32,072 bases of DNA from Halorubrum lipolyticum DSM 21995 (GCF_000337375.1 NZ_AOJG01000012.1:1-32072), one strand, 5' to 3'; positions 1-8,520 are shown, counted from the stretch's first letter. Notes: generated from the letters alone by a model not told the origin. Program-made: numbers and translations.

Positions 1-10
1 GCGCAGGCGT

Positions 11-116
11 TCACGAGAGCAAAGCTCTCGTGAGCCAATCAGAACGCAAAGCGTTCTGATGACGACGGAAGCAGCGTGGCGCTACGCGCCACGAGCAGGC
101 GGCGGCGAAGTCGCCG
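11..116. repeat. Array of four short perfect hairpins
   Basis: Four near-adjacent palindromes are visible. Bases 11-33 have 10-bp arms (TCACGAGAGC) around AAA. Bases 38-60 have 10-bp arms (ATCAGAACGC) around AAA. Bases 76-92 have 7-bp arms (GTGGCGC) around TAC. Bases 103-116 have 6-bp arms (CGGCGA) around AG. The arm sequences differ but the design of a GC-rich stem with a 2-3 base loop recurs. The array continues directly into the dispersed repeat at 126-335 and may be part of the same element. It could act as an RNA structure or be a remnant of a small mobile element; no function is established. The left edge of the window may cut it. Confidence 0.75.
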
Positions 117-125
117 ACGACACCG

Positions 126-335
126 CAACGAGGGAGCGAACAACGTGAGCGACCGAGTGAGGCGCGCAGCAAGCGTGCGCCCGCCTCGCCGACTGGGGCT
201 TTGGCGGAGTTCGCCGCCGATCCGTCGGCAACGATTTATAAGTAAGCGGCTGGGGCTTTGGAAGCCTTCACCGCCGATCCACCAGCAACCACGTATAAAC
301 AGCCGACAGCAACATCAGTCGATCACGTATAAACG
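126..335 (-). repeat. Dispersed tandem-repeat element, copy A
   Basis: Read on the minus strand, two units of about 57 bases repeat between 300 and 191. Each has a TTATA-type box, then a GTTGC core, then AAAGCCCCAG. The same unit occurs twice at 20147-20266 on the plus strand. The following block (190 down to 126) also matches the block after the units in copy B, around GGCGCACGCT, GCTGCGCGC and TCGCTCCCT. A weaker third GTTTATACGT box lies near 324-335. The unit from 292 to 236 reads GTG...TTA TAA as an 18-codon frame containing SKAPAA, matching the frame in copy B. The element lies just beyond the 3' end of the SRP RNA. Confidence 0.8.
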
Positions 336-348
336 ACGTATGAATGGC

Positions 349-646
349 GGACGGGCGGGGTAGCCCGGCGTTCCGGCGCGGGGTATCCCGGTTGCCTTCT
401 CCACCCCGCGACCCGACGAGCGACGGGCGTCCGGCGATGGGCTGCTCGCTTCCGCGCCTGACCCGGTGTCGCCGACGAACCGCGACGGACCGCTCCTGCG
501 AGCGGGCGTCGCGGACCGCTGTCCCCGGCGGACGAGGCTTCCACGTTGGCTCTCGGGGCCCGCGCCGGTCAGACCGGACGCGCCCGCTGTTCGGTCCCCG
601 CTAAAGACTACCTCGCGGGTGACGAGCGGGGCCTAACCGCCCGACC
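349..646 (-). ncRNA. ffs: Signal recognition particle (7S) RNA
   Basis: This is the RNA scaffold of the signal recognition particle, which binds SRP54 and SRP19 and targets ribosomes making secreted or membrane proteins. The minus strand carries the SRP54-binding helix 8 at 464-439: GTCAGG, a CGC-GGAA-GCG tetraloop stem, then GAGCAGCC, which is the family signature. The proposed ends pair as archaeal helix 1: GGTCGGGCGG (646-637) with CCGCCCGTCC (358-349), interrupted by one U-U mismatch. The resulting length of about 298 nt and the signature about 195 nt from the 5' end fit archaeal 7S RNAs. No open frame here looks like a protein. Ends are accurate to a few bases only. Confidence 0.87.
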
Positions 647-673
647 TAGTCCAGTTCGGCGTACACGGCACCA

Positions 674-684
674 CCTTAAGGGCC
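674..684 (-). promoter_or_regulatory. Box A of the SRP RNA promoter
   Basis: On the minus strand a CCTTAAGGTGG segment sits about 30 bases before the proposed 5' end of the SRP RNA near 646. This is the expected distance of an archaeal TATA-like box A from the transcription start. It is an assignment by position and composition only. Confidence 0.5.
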
Positions 685-733
685 TTTCGTTCGGCGGAGA
701 CCGGATCGCCTCCGGAAGCGTCGGGGAGCGACG

Positions 734-1147
734 CTACGCCAGCAGATCGCGGGCGTACACGGCGGCGGCGACCGGGATCGGAACGGAGAGCGCGACGACG
801 ACGCGCGCGTGCCACACCAGCCAGAGGTTGTCGCGGAACATCGGGCTCGGCTCGATCGCCGTCGCCCACGCCACCGCGCTCAGGGTCGTCGCGACCCCGA
901 GCACGACCGCGGCGCCGGCGAGCGTTCCGGGGTCGAGGTTCCCCCGATCGACCGAGGCGACGACGACCGCGCTGAGCAGCGCGAACAGCGCGATTCCGGC
1001 GCCGCCGACGATCCCCGAGGCGTAGTAGTCGGCGAGCTGTGACGCGTACGCTCCCCCCGACAGGACCGCGTACGGCGCGGCGAGCGCGAGCACGGTGACG
1101 ACGCCGGCGGCGATCCCCACCCGACGCGAGATGTCGCGGAGCTCCAT
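734..1147 (-). CDS. Small four-helix membrane protein, unknown function
   Basis: This 137-residue protein has four hydrophobic stretches, roughly residues 9-30, 45-66, 76-98 and 112-132, joined by short loops, so an integral membrane protein is likely. I recognise no catalytic motif. The start is the ATG of MELRDISRR. A pyrimidine-rich TTTTACC-type box A lies about 26 bases upstream on the minus strand (near 1170), which fits a leaderless transcript. The gene faces away from the protein gene at 1280, so the two are divergent, and it is followed by the SRP RNA on the same strand. No neighbour points to a role. It is probably one of the conserved but uncharacterised haloarchaeal membrane proteins. 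Confidence 0.75.
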   Translation of the reverse strand: MELRDISRRVGIAAGVVTVLALAAPYAVLSGGAYASQLADYYASGIVGGAGIALFALLSAVVVASVDRGNLDPGTLAGAAVVLGVATTLSAVAWATAIEPSPMFRDNLWLVWHARVVVALSVPIPVAAAVYARDLLA

Positions 1148-1279
1148 GCCCGAGGCTCGGTGAGGGACGGCGGTAAAAGGACCGGATCGGAGCGAGACGC
1201 GAGGGGGAAAGAGGGGAGGCGTGACGGCGGGGCGGCGCGCTCCCGTAGCGTTTTGGGTCGCCGGCGCGGAGGGTGGACC

Positions 1280-1738
1280 ATGACCCTCGACGTCGACCCG
1301 CCGGAGCCGCCCGAACTCGCCGCCGTCGACCCGAACGAGTACGAGGACGCCGAGGTCGCCGGCGGCGAGTACCGCCGCGACGAGCTGGAGGCGTTCCTGC
1401 GCGAGGGCGCGTGGGAGGAGGCGTTCGCGGAGTGGGCCGCCGGCAGCGACATGGACGAGGAAGATTGGCGGATCGCGCTCGACCTCGAACTCGTTTCCCG
1501 GTTCGACTTCTTCTGGGACGACTTCGCCGACCGCGTCGGCTACCACGCACCCGGGCTCCCCGAGGACTGGAAGGAGCGCGACCTCCACCCGGAGCTGGAC
1601 TCGTGGGGGACCGTCTCCGCGATCAACGCGGGGCTCACGGAGCTGGGACAGATCGTCTGCGAGACGCTGAAAGAGGAGTACATCGACTGGGAGGCCGAGT
1701 TCGAGGCGCCCGACGACCTCCCCGACTTCGGGGAGTAG
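1280..1738 (+). CDS. Acidic conserved-type protein, unknown function
   Basis: This is a 152-residue, strongly acidic soluble protein (many Asp, Glu and Trp) with no signal peptide or membrane segment. The ATG at 1280 is chosen over upstream in-frame starts because the upstream residues are basic and atypical, and because a TTTTGG-type box A lies about 27 bases before it. The acidic composition and codon bias at third positions support a real haloarchaeal gene. I see no catalytic motif and cannot assign a family. It converges with the aldo/keto reductase gene, and a tandem repeat separates the two stops. Confidence 0.75.
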   Translation: MTLDVDPPEPPELAAVDPNEYEDAEVAGGEYRRDELEAFLREGAWEEAFAEWAAGSDMDEEDWRIALDLELVSRFDFFWDDFADRVGYHAPGLPEDWKERDLHPELDSWGTVSAINAGLTELGQIVCETLKEEYIDWEAEFEAPDDLPDFGE

Positions 1739-1764
1739 CGCGGGGCGCTCGCTTCGATCGCCCC

Positions 1765-1826
1765 CTTTCGCTCCCGCTCCCTTTCGCTCCCGCTCCCTTT
1801 CGTTCCCGCTCCCCTTCGCTCCCGCT
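1765..1826. repeat. 16-bp tandem repeat between convergent genes
   Basis: About four copies of a pyrimidine-rich 16-base unit (CTTTCGCTCCCGCTCC and variants) run from 1765 to the stop codon at 1826. The last copies carry single-base changes. They occupy the gap between two converging stop codons. The T-tracts on the plus strand could help terminate transcription of the 1280-1738 gene, but this is only inferred from position. Confidence 0.7.
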
Positions 1827-2851
1827 CAGTGCCCCCAGAGCGTCCCGTCCGGGGCGTAGCGCGCGTCCATGATGCGGTCCCACTGCGCGTCGGACAGCTC
1901 CAGGTCGGTCGCGGCGACGTTCTCTTCGAGCTGGTCGGTCGTTCGCGCGCCGACGATGGGGACGCAGGTGAACTCGTCCCACTCGGTGAGCCACGCGAGC
2001 GCGACCTGCGCGGGCGTCGCGTCGAGCTCGTCGGCGACCTCGCGCACCGCGTCCAGCACCGTCCAGCCGCGCTCGGAGAGGTAGAAGCGCTCGAAGCGGT
2101 CGTCGAAGCTGGCGCGCGAGCCGTCCGGCGCGATCACTTTCTCGGGGTCGTCGGGGTCGGCGCGCTCGTACTTGCCGGTGAGGAACCCGCCCGCGAGCGG
2201 GGAGTACGGGCAGACGGCGATGTCCTGGTCGATGCAGACGTCGAGGTACTCCTTCACGTCCTCGTAGTAGCCCGCGTGGTGGAGCGGCTGGACCACGTCG
2301 AAGCGCGCGTAGTCGTTGGCGTCGGCGGTCCACAGTGCCTTCGTCAGCTGCCACGCTGCCATCGTCGAGGCGCCGAGGTAGTGCACCTTCCCCTCCGAGA
2401 CCAGCTCGTCGAGGACGCGCATCGTCTCCTCGATCGGCGTCTCCTCGTCCCAACGGTGGATGTAGTAGATGTCCAGGTAGTCGGTGTCGAGCCGATCGAG
2501 GGTCCCCTCGACCTGCGCGCGAATATGTTTGCGGCCGAGCCCGGAGTCGTTGGGACCGGGTTCGCCGCGCCCGTCGAACGGGAAGTACACCTTCGAGGCG
2601 ATCACGTAGTCCTCGCGCTCGCGCTCCGCGAGCCACTCCCCGATGTACTCCTCGCTCGTCCCGTTCGGCGTCCCGTACACGTTGGCGGTGTCGATGAAGT
2701 TGATCCCGCGGTCTGCCGCCGCGTCGAGGAGCTCGTGCGCCTCCTCGCGGCCCGTCTCGACGACGCCGTTCGTCTCTCTCCCGAAGCGCCACGTCCCGAA
2801 GCAGAGCTCGGAGACGCTGAGTCCCGTGTTACCGAGTCGTCGGTAGTCCAT
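1826..2851 (-). CDS. Aldo/keto reductase
   Basis: This is a 341-residue cytosolic NAD(P)H-dependent oxidoreductase of the aldo/keto reductase superfamily (TIM barrel). The opening MDYRRLGNTGLSVSELCFGT is typical. The catalytic tetrad is visible as D54 and Y59 (in FIDTANVYG), K87 (in ASKVYF) and H132 (in YYIHRWDE). The length fits the bacterial and archaeal AKR group related to general stress protein 69 and voltage-channel beta subunits. The physiological substrate, a carbonyl compound, cannot be read from sequence. The ATG start has an AT-rich box (TTTTATTC) about 25 bases upstream, which fits a leaderless mRNA. It is divergent from the gene at 2957. Confidence 0.92.
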   Translation of the reverse strand: MDYRRLGNTGLSVSELCFGTWRFGRETNGVVETGREEAHELLDAAADRGINFIDTANVYGTPNGTSEEYIGEWLAEREREDYVIASKVYFPFDGRGEPGPNDSGLGRKHIRAQVEGTLDRLDTDYLDIYYIHRWDEETPIEETMRVLDELVSEGKVHYLGASTMAAWQLTKALWTADANDYARFDVVQPLHHAGYYEDVKEYLDVCIDQDIAVCPYSPLAGGFLTGKYERADPDDPEKVIAPDGSRASFDDRFERFYLSERGWTVLDAVREVADELDATPAQVALAWLTEWDEFTCVPIVGARTTDQLEENVAATDLELSDAQWDRIMDARYAPDGTLWGH

Positions 2852-2956
2852 ACTCGATTAACCCGTTCTGCGAGAATAAAACACCGTGACTCCGTTTCGA
2901 CCGATCGGGCACGCACCGCACCCGATAGTTAAGTCGATGTCTGAAGACTTGTTACC

Positions 2957-3424
2957 ATGGAACATGTCGAGTACGCGTACAGTCGCGGGATGGACGACGC
3001 CGAGACGGCCGAGCGGTTACGCGCGGCGACGTCCGGCGTCCTCTCGCTCGCTCGGGAGAACGACGCGTACGCGCTTCCGCTGGCGCACTACTACGACGGC
3101 GAGAAGCTCTACTTCCGTCTCGGACTGAGTGACGGGAGTACGAAGCTGGCGTTCTGGGACGCGACCGAAACGGCTTGCTACGTCGTCCATAGCACAGAGT
3201 CCACCGACGAGCCGCAGGAGATCGACTCGTGGAGCGTCGTCGTTACCGGACGGCTCACCGAGCTGTCCGAGGCCGAACGCGAGCGCTTCGACACCGCCGA
3301 GATCAATCGCCGGTTCACTCCGATCCGGGTGTTCGACGAGGCCATCGAAGACATCGACGTCGTCATCGCGGGGTTCGAGATCGACGAGATGACGGGCCGA
3401 ACGACACCGGCTGCGGACCGCTAA
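2957..3424 (+). CDS. Pyridoxamine-5'-phosphate-oxidase-like flavin-binding split-barrel protein
   Basis: This 155-residue protein resembles the small PNPOx-like split-barrel family. An N-terminal helix (MDDAETAERL) is followed by VLSLARENDAYALPLAHYYD, a strand pair characteristic of FMN- or F420-binding members, then KLAFWDAT and a SWSVVVTGRLTEL strand. Members bind flavin or deazaflavin and reduce or protect small molecules, or act as sensors. The short length argues against a true PdxH. The start ATG has a TTAAG-type box A near 2930, about 27 bases upstream. It is transcribed divergently from the aldo/keto reductase, and both may be redox enzymes, but a joint pathway is only a guess. Confidence 0.8.
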   Translation: MEHVEYAYSRGMDDAETAERLRAATSGVLSLARENDAYALPLAHYYDGEKLYFRLGLSDGSTKLAFWDATETACYVVHSTESTDEPQEIDSWSVVVTGRLTELSEAERERFDTAEINRRFTPIRVFDEAIEDIDVVIAGFEIDEMTGRTTPAADR

Positions 3425-3526
3425 CGCCGGGCACGCGACGCCGAGTTCCCCGGTCGCGTGGCACCGATGTCGCCGGGCGGGCGCCGAGTCCGCCGTATTC
3501 AAATACGCGCGCGAAGACCAACGGAT

Positions 3527-6500
3527 ATGGACGATATCGACGACCAGTACACGCCCGCGGACGTCGAGTCGGCGGTCGACGAGTACTGGGACGACACCGA
3601 CGCCTACGAGTCGGCGAAGGAGGCGCACGCCGACGACCCGCCCTTCTTCTTCGTGGACGGGCCGCCGTACACCTCCGGGCAGATGCACCTCGGCACGGCG
3701 TGGAACAAGACGCTGAAGGACGCGATCATCCGCCACAAGCGGATGACCGGCCACCGCGTCACCGACCGCCCGGGCTACGACATGCACGGGCTCCCGATCG
3801 AGGTGAAAGTCGAGGAGGAGCTCGGCTTCGAGAACAAGCGGGACATCGAGGAGTACGGGATGGAGCCGTTCATCCAGAAGTGCAAGGAGTTCGCCCTGGA
3901 AAACCGGGCGGCGATGGACGAGGACTTCAAGTCGATCGGCGTGTGGATGGACTGGGACGACCCGTACGAGACGATCGACCCCGAGTACATGGAGGCCGCC
4001 TGGTGGGCCTTCTCCGAGGTCGCCGACAACGGGCTCGTCGAGCAGGGGAAACGCTCCATCTCGCAGTGCCCGCGCTGCGAGACCGGGCTCGCCAACAACG
4101 AGGTCGAGTACGAGGACGTCGAGGACCCCTCCATCTACGTGAAGTTCCCCCTCGCGGACCGGGAAGGAAGCCTCGTCATCTGGACGACGACGCCGTGGAC
4201 CATCCCCGCGAACACCTTCGTCGCCGTCGACGAGGAGCTCACCTACAACGCGGTCCGCGCCGAGCGAGACGGCGAGGAGGAGGTGCTCTACGTCGCCGAG
4301 GCGTGCGTCGAGGACGTGCTCGGGGAGGGCCGCTACGAGGAGTACGAGGTCGAGGCGGAGCTGACGGGCGACGAACTGGTCGGCTGGGCGTACGACCACC
4401 CGCTCGCCGACCGCGTCGCCGAGTACCCGGACTTCGAGGGCGCCGGGCAGGTGTACGCCGCCGACTACGTCGAGGCCGACCGCACCGGGCTGGTCCACTC
4501 CGCGCCCGGTCACGGGGAAGAGGACTTCCACCGCGGCAGCGAGCTCGGACTCGACATCTACTGTCCCGTCGGTCCCAACGGCGAGTTCACCGAGGCGGCC
4601 GGCGAGTACGCCGGGCGGTTCGTGCGCGACGCCAACGACGACATCGTCGAGGACTTAGTCGCCGACGGCCACATGCTCGCGCACGGCACCGTCGAGCACA
4701 GCTACGGCCACTGCTGGCGCTGTGACACCGGGATCATCCAGCTGGTCACCGACCAGTGGTTCATCTCGATCACGGATGTCAAGGAGGACCTCCTCGACAA
4801 CATGGAGGACTCGGAGTGGCACCCGCAGTGGGCCCGCGACAACCGCTTCCGCGACTTCATCGAGGACGCTCCCGACTGGAACGTCTCCCGCCAGCGCTAC
4901 TGGGGCATCCCGATCCCGATCTGGGTGCCGGAGGACGCGGACGGGAGCGACCTCGACGACGACATGATCGTGATCGGCACCCGCGAGGAGCTCGCCGAAC
5001 GCGTCGAGGAGGACGTCGACCCCGAGGCGATCGACCTCCACCGCCCGGCCGTCGACGACCTGACGATCGTCGAGGACGGCACCGCCTACCGCCGCGTCGA
5101 GGACGTGTTCGACGTGTGGCTCGACTCCTCGGTCGCCTCGTGGGGCACGCTCGGGTACCCGAGCGACGAGGGCGCCCACGACGAGCTGTGGCCCGCCGAC
5201 TTCATCGTCGAGGCGCACGACCAGACCCGCGGCTGGTTCTGGTCGCAGCTCGGGATGGGGACCGCCGCAGTCGGCGAAGTCCCCTACGAAGAGGTTCTCA
5301 TGCACGGATTCGCCAACGACGAGGACGGCCGCAAGATGTCGAAGTCCGTCGGGAACATCGTCACCCCGGAAGAGGCGATCGAGCGCGCCGGCCGCGACCC
5401 GCTCCGAACGTACCTCCTCAGCCACGACCAGCAGGGAGTCGACCTCGCGTTCGAGTGGGACGGGCTCGGCGAGCTGCAGGGGAAGCTCAACATCCTCTGG
5501 AACGTGTTCCGCTTCCCGCTGGAGTACATGGAGCTCGACGGCTACGACCCCGCCGACGCCGACCTCTCGGACGGCGAGCTCGAACTCGTCGACGAGTGGG
5601 TGCTCTCGCGGCTCCAGTCCGTCGAGACCGAGGCGACGGAGGCGTGGGCCGACTACCGCGTCAGCGACGCCGTCAACGCCGTCATCGAGTTCGTCACGCA
5701 GGACGTGTCGCGCTTCTACGTGAAGGCGGTCCGCGACCGCATGTGGGAGGAGGCCGACTCCGCCTCGAAGCGCGGCGCCTACGCGACGCTCGCGACCGTC
5801 CTCGACGAGACGACCCGGCTGCTCGCGCCGATCGCGCCGTACCTGACCGAGCGCATGTACCAGACGCTCGACGGCGAGGCCACGACGGTCCACCAGCTCG
5901 ACTACCCCGAGCCCGACGCGGACCTCCGGGACCCCGAGCTCGAACGCGACGTGAGCGTCCTCCGCGACGTGGAGGAGGCCGCCGCGAACGCCCGCCAGCA
6001 GGCCGGGCGCAAGCTCCGCTGGCCCGTGCCGCGCGTGGTCGTCGAAAGCGACGACGACGAGGTGACCGCCGCGGTCGAGCGCCTCGCCGACCTGATCGCC
6101 GACCGCGTCAACGCCCGCGAGGTGACCGTCACCGACGCGTTCGACGAGCTGGTCGAGACCGCCGAGCCGCAGATGGCCTCCATCGGGCCGGCGTTCGGCG
6201 GCGACGCGCAGAAGGTGATGGAGGCGGTGCAGGGCGCGACCCGCGCGGCGGTCGAGGGCGGCGAGGTGACCGTCGACGGCGAGCCCGTCGACCTCGCCGA
6301 CGAGATGATCGAGTACGTCGCCGAGCCGCCGGAGCACGTCTCCGGCGCCGACTTCGACGGCGGCGCCGTCTACGTCGACACCTCGCTGACTCCCGAGATC
6401 GAATCGGAGGGGTACGCCCGAGACGTGATCCGCCGAATCCAGGAGATGCGAAAGGAGCTGGACCTGGACGTGGAGGCCCGGATCCGCGTCGGGGTCGACG

Positions 6501-6679
6501 TCGACGACGACCGGATCGCCGGCTTCGTCGACGACCACGCCGACCTGATCGCCGGCGAGGTGCGCGCCGACGCGTGGCTCGACGGCCCGAGAGACGCCGC
6601 GGACGCCGACGGCGGCCTCGTCGAAGAGTGGGAGGTCGAAGGCGTCGCGGTTACGATCGGAATCGAACCGGTCGCGTAA
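3527..6679 (+). CDS. ileS: Isoleucyl-tRNA synthetase
   Basis: This 1050-residue class I aminoacyl-tRNA synthetase charges tRNA-Ile. The HIGH-type motif is HLGT at residues 54-57, preceded by DGPPYTSGQM. The KMSKS motif is at 603-607. The CP1 editing domain that hydrolyses Val-tRNA-Ile is shown by WTTTPWTIPANTF and TGLVHSAPGHGEEDF. Cysteine pairs CPRC and CWRC suggest bound zinc, as in archaeal enzymes. The C-terminal part is an anticodon-binding helical domain followed by an archaeal extension. The ATG at 3527 is preferred over upstream frames because a TTCAAATACG box A lies about 27 bases before it and homologues begin just before the Val/Ile core. The length is normal for the archaeal type. 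Confidence 0.97.
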   Translation: MDDIDDQYTPADVESAVDEYWDDTDAYESAKEAHADDPPFFFVDGPPYTSGQMHLGTAWNKTLKDAIIRHKRMTGHRVTDRPGYDMHGLPIEVKVEEELGFENKRDIEEYGMEPFIQKCKEFALENRAAMDEDFKSIGVWMDWDDPYETIDPEYMEAAWWAFSEVADNGLVEQGKRSISQCPRCETGLANNEVEYEDVEDPSIYVKFPLADREGSLVIWTTTPWTIPANTFVAVDEELTYNAVRAERDGEEEVLYVAEACVEDVLGEGRYEEYEVEAELTGDELVGWAYDHPLADRVAEYPDFEGAGQVYAADYVEADRTGLVHSAPGHGEEDFHRGSELGLDIYCPVGPNGEFTEAAGEYAGRFVRDANDDIVEDLVADGHMLAHGTVEHSYGHCWRCDTGIIQLVTDQWFISITDVKEDLLDNMEDSEWHPQWARDNRFRDFIEDAPDWNVSRQRYWGIPIPIWVPEDADGSDLDDDMIVIGTREELAERVEEDVDPEAIDLHRPAVDDLTIVEDGTAYRRVEDVFDVWLDSSVASWGTLGYPSDEGAHDELWPADFIVEAHDQTRGWFWSQLGMGTAAVGEVPYEEVLMHGFANDEDGRKMSKSVGNIVTPEEAIERAGRDPLRTYLLSHDQQGVDLAFEWDGLGELQGKLNILWNVFRFPLEYMELDGYDPADADLSDGELELVDEWVLSRLQSVETEATEAWADYRVSDAVNAVIEFVTQDVSRFYVKAVRDRMWEEADSASKRGAYATLATVLDETTRLLAPIAPYLTERMYQTLDGEATTVHQLDYPEPDADLRDPELERDVSVLRDVEEAAANARQQAGRKLRWPVPRVVVESDDDEVTAAVERLADLIADRVNAREVTVTDAFDELVETAEPQMASIGPAFGGDAQKVMEAVQGATRAAVEGGEVTVDGEPVDLADEMIEYVAEPPEHVSGADFDGGAVYVDTSLTPEIESEGYARDVIRRIQEMRKELDLDVEARIRVGVDVDDDRIAGFVDDHADLIAGEVRADAWLDGPRDAADADGGLVEEWEVEGVAVTIGIEPVA

Positions 6680-6850
6680 CGATCGAATCGGCGTTTCGCA
6701 CGGCCGTATTCACAGAGGTACGTGCAATTAGCGAGTCGTCATACGCCAAATAGCGGTATAACTGATCGGACACCCGATTCGTATCCTCGCTTCCCTGTGA
6801 AACGTTGCCGTCCCGAAACCTATAGGTGACTTCTTTACCCACGGTCGTAC

Positions 6851-7387
6851 ATGCATGTCCGGGCGGCTCGGCCCGACGACGCGGAGGCGCTTCGAACGGC
6901 GGTCTCGCGGGCCCGCGAGGCGACCGTATTCGACGACATCGGAGCTCCCCTTCTCGACGTGTCCGCCGCCGGCGTCCGCGAGGCCGCCGCGGAGGCCGAG
7001 TGGTCGTTCCTGATGGAAGACGAGGAGGGACCGGTGGGCGTCGCCATCGCCCATCCTGACGCCGAAGAGTCGGTCGACGGACCGACGGCCGTGGGGGAAT
7101 CGGCCGACGACCCGGGAGGGGCCGGCGAGGGCGACCGGGAGGCCGAACTGCTCGCGCTGTGGGTCCACCCGAACCACGCCGGCGAGGGCGTCGCGAGCGA
7201 ACTGCTCGCTCGCGTCGCGTCCTCGGTCGCCGACCACGGCGTCGGGACCCTTCGAGCGAGCGTTCCCGCCGACAGCCCCGGCGCCACCGAGTTCTTTAGC
7301 GCGCACGGGTTCGCGCACCGCGAGACGCGTCGCGGGCCGGCCGGCGACGAGTCGATCGTCGTGACCGACGTGGACGCGCTTCGATAA
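6851..7387 (+). CDS. GNAT-family N-acetyltransferase
   Basis: This 178-residue protein has the GNAT fold. An N-terminal MHVRAARPDDAEALR strand-helix is followed by the acetyl-CoA pyrophosphate loop in LALWVHPNHAGEGVASELL (V-x-P-x-x-x-x-G-x-A pattern) and a C-terminal FFSAHGFAHRETRR strand. An acidic, Gly-rich insert (about residues 73-98) separates beta-strands 3 and 4. The transferred group is probably acetyl, but the acceptor cannot be inferred. A CCTATAGG element about 28 bases upstream could be its box A. The gap to ileS is about 170 bases, so independent transcription is likely. Confidence 0.88.
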   Translation: MHVRAARPDDAEALRTAVSRAREATVFDDIGAPLLDVSAAGVREAAAEAEWSFLMEDEEGPVGVAIAHPDAEESVDGPTAVGESADDPGGAGEGDREAELLALWVHPNHAGEGVASELLARVASSVADHGVGTLRASVPADSPGATEFFSAHGFAHRETRRGPAGDESIVVTDVDALR

Positions 7388-7451
7388 CGCGTCCGGCACC
7401 CCGACGGGGCGGAATGAAGTGTCCGGCGCGTCCACTGCCACCCGTCCGATC

Positions 7452-7946
7452 ATGATTCCCGTCGACTTCGGTTCGTCCCTCCTCGTCGCGCTCGGCGCCG
7501 CGCTCGTGATCGTCGCCCTCGCGAGTCTCTCGTCCGGGAGTCGGCTCCGCCGGCTCTACGGGACCGACGACGGCGACGACGCGGGCGCGCGAGCGAACGC
7601 CGCCGTTCTCGGAGGGACCGGCGCGTTCCTGCTCGCGCTGGCGGCAGCGATCGCCTTCGAGGTCCCCGAGCGGCTCGTCGCGGCCGGGGCGCTCGGTGTC
7701 ACCGCCCTCGGAACGATCGGCCTCGGATGGCTCGTCCGCTACCGCGACCGCCGCGAACTCCTGACGACGCCGGACGTGAGCCGCGAGCGGGCGCGGCGGC
7801 TCGGCGGGGCGGCGATGTGGGCCGGGACGCTGCTCTGTCTCCCGCTCGCCGGAGTTCTGCTGGGGGCGAGCGAGTCCGCGGTCGCCATCGCAGCGCTGGG
7901 CGGTACGGCGGTGGCGGGGCTCCTCATCGCGCTCGCATACCGATAG
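7452..7946 (+). CDS. Polytopic membrane protein, unknown function
   Basis: This is a 164-residue protein with about five hydrophobic segments: near residues 9-27, 51-70, 74-94, 121-142 and 145-162. A charged loop (RYRDRRELLTTPDVSRERARR) sits between the third and fourth and is likely cytoplasmic. The ATG at 7452 is preferred because the alternative upstream start would add a short polar leader before the first hydrophobic segment. I cannot name the family. It follows the acetyltransferase by 64 bases and converges with the Lrp-type regulator gene. Confidence 0.72.
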   Translation: MIPVDFGSSLLVALGAALVIVALASLSSGSRLRRLYGTDDGDDAGARANAAVLGGTGAFLLALAAAIAFEVPERLVAAGALGVTALGTIGLGWLVRYRDRRELLTTPDVSRERARRLGGAAMWAGTLLCLPLAGVLLGASESAVAIAALGGTAVAGLLIALAYR

Positions 7947-7984
7947 AAGATCTGCCGGTGTCGAACCGATCGACGGGTCAGAGC

Positions 7985-8413
7985 TTACTTCAGGCGCTCC
8001 TGCAGGAACGAGGGGTGCGCCGCGGTGACGCCGTCCACGCCGAGGAGCTTCTCCGAGATGACGTCGCCCAGCTCGTCGCCGTCGCCGGCGCGGACCTCGG
8101 CCATCAGCATGTGGTCGCCGGATGAAGTGTACAGCGCCTGTACCTCGTCGAGCTCTTTCAGCTTCCGAGTCGCGCTCACGTACTGTCCCGAGTCGACGTC
8201 CATCCCGACCATCGCGATCGACTGCGACGAGAGCTTCTTCGGGTCGACCTCCGCGGAGTAGCCGACGATCACGCCCTTCTCTTCGAGGCGGTCGATGTAC
8301 TTCCGCACCGTCGGCTTCGAGACCTCCGCTCGGTCGGCGATCTCCGCGCAGGAGGCCTGTGCGTCCTCCTCTAACACCGACAGGATCCGTTCCTCCGTCG
8401 ATACCGTACTCAT
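7985..8413 (-). CDS. Lrp/AsnC-family transcriptional regulator
   Basis: This 142-residue DNA-binding regulator has an N-terminal winged helix-turn-helix (about residues 8-55, ILSVLEEDAQASCAEIADRAEVSKPTVRKYI) and a C-terminal RAM/AsnC ligand-binding domain (about 65-135). The family senses amino acids or related metabolites and forms dimers or octamers. It lies 107 bases downstream of porB on the same strand. It appears to have its own box A (AAGGTATTTTTTC on the minus strand, near 8440), so its start may be leaderless. By position it could regulate porAB or itself, but no target is demonstrated. Confidence 0.92.
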   Translation of the reverse strand: MSTVSTEERILSVLEEDAQASCAEIADRAEVSKPTVRKYIDRLEEKGVIVGYSAEVDPKKLSSQSIAMVGMDVDSGQYVSATRKLKELDEVQALYTSSGDHMLMAEVRAGDGDELGDVISEKLLGVDGVTAAHPSFLQERLK

Positions 8414-8425
8414 ACCGAATGCTTT

Positions 8426-8466
8426 GTCTCGACAGAAAAAATACCTTGCGAATCGAAAAACGAGAC
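8426..8466 (-). promoter_or_regulatory. Promoter region of the Lrp-type gene with flanking inverted repeat
   Basis: A 6-bp inverted repeat (GTCTCG at 8426-8431 and CGAGAC at 8461-8466) flanks an AT-rich box A for the minus-strand Lrp gene. Such placement suits an operator, and Lrp/AsnC regulators often bind their own promoter. With six-base arms, chance occurrence cannot be excluded. Confidence 0.35.
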
Positions 8467-8520
8467 GAGCGGACGACGAACCGCGACGGGATCGTCGGGC
8501 GATCCCGGTCTACGCCCGCG

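Noticed and set aside
76..363. An arginine-rich open frame of 95 codons at the left end
   Set aside because: It reads through hairpins and the repeat units and is very basic, unlike haloarchaeal proteins; the repeat explains it.
4655..6538. A long open frame of 627 codons on the minus strand opposite ileS
   Set aside because: It lies wholly inside a well supported isoleucyl-tRNA synthetase gene, and such frames arise from high GC and codon bias.
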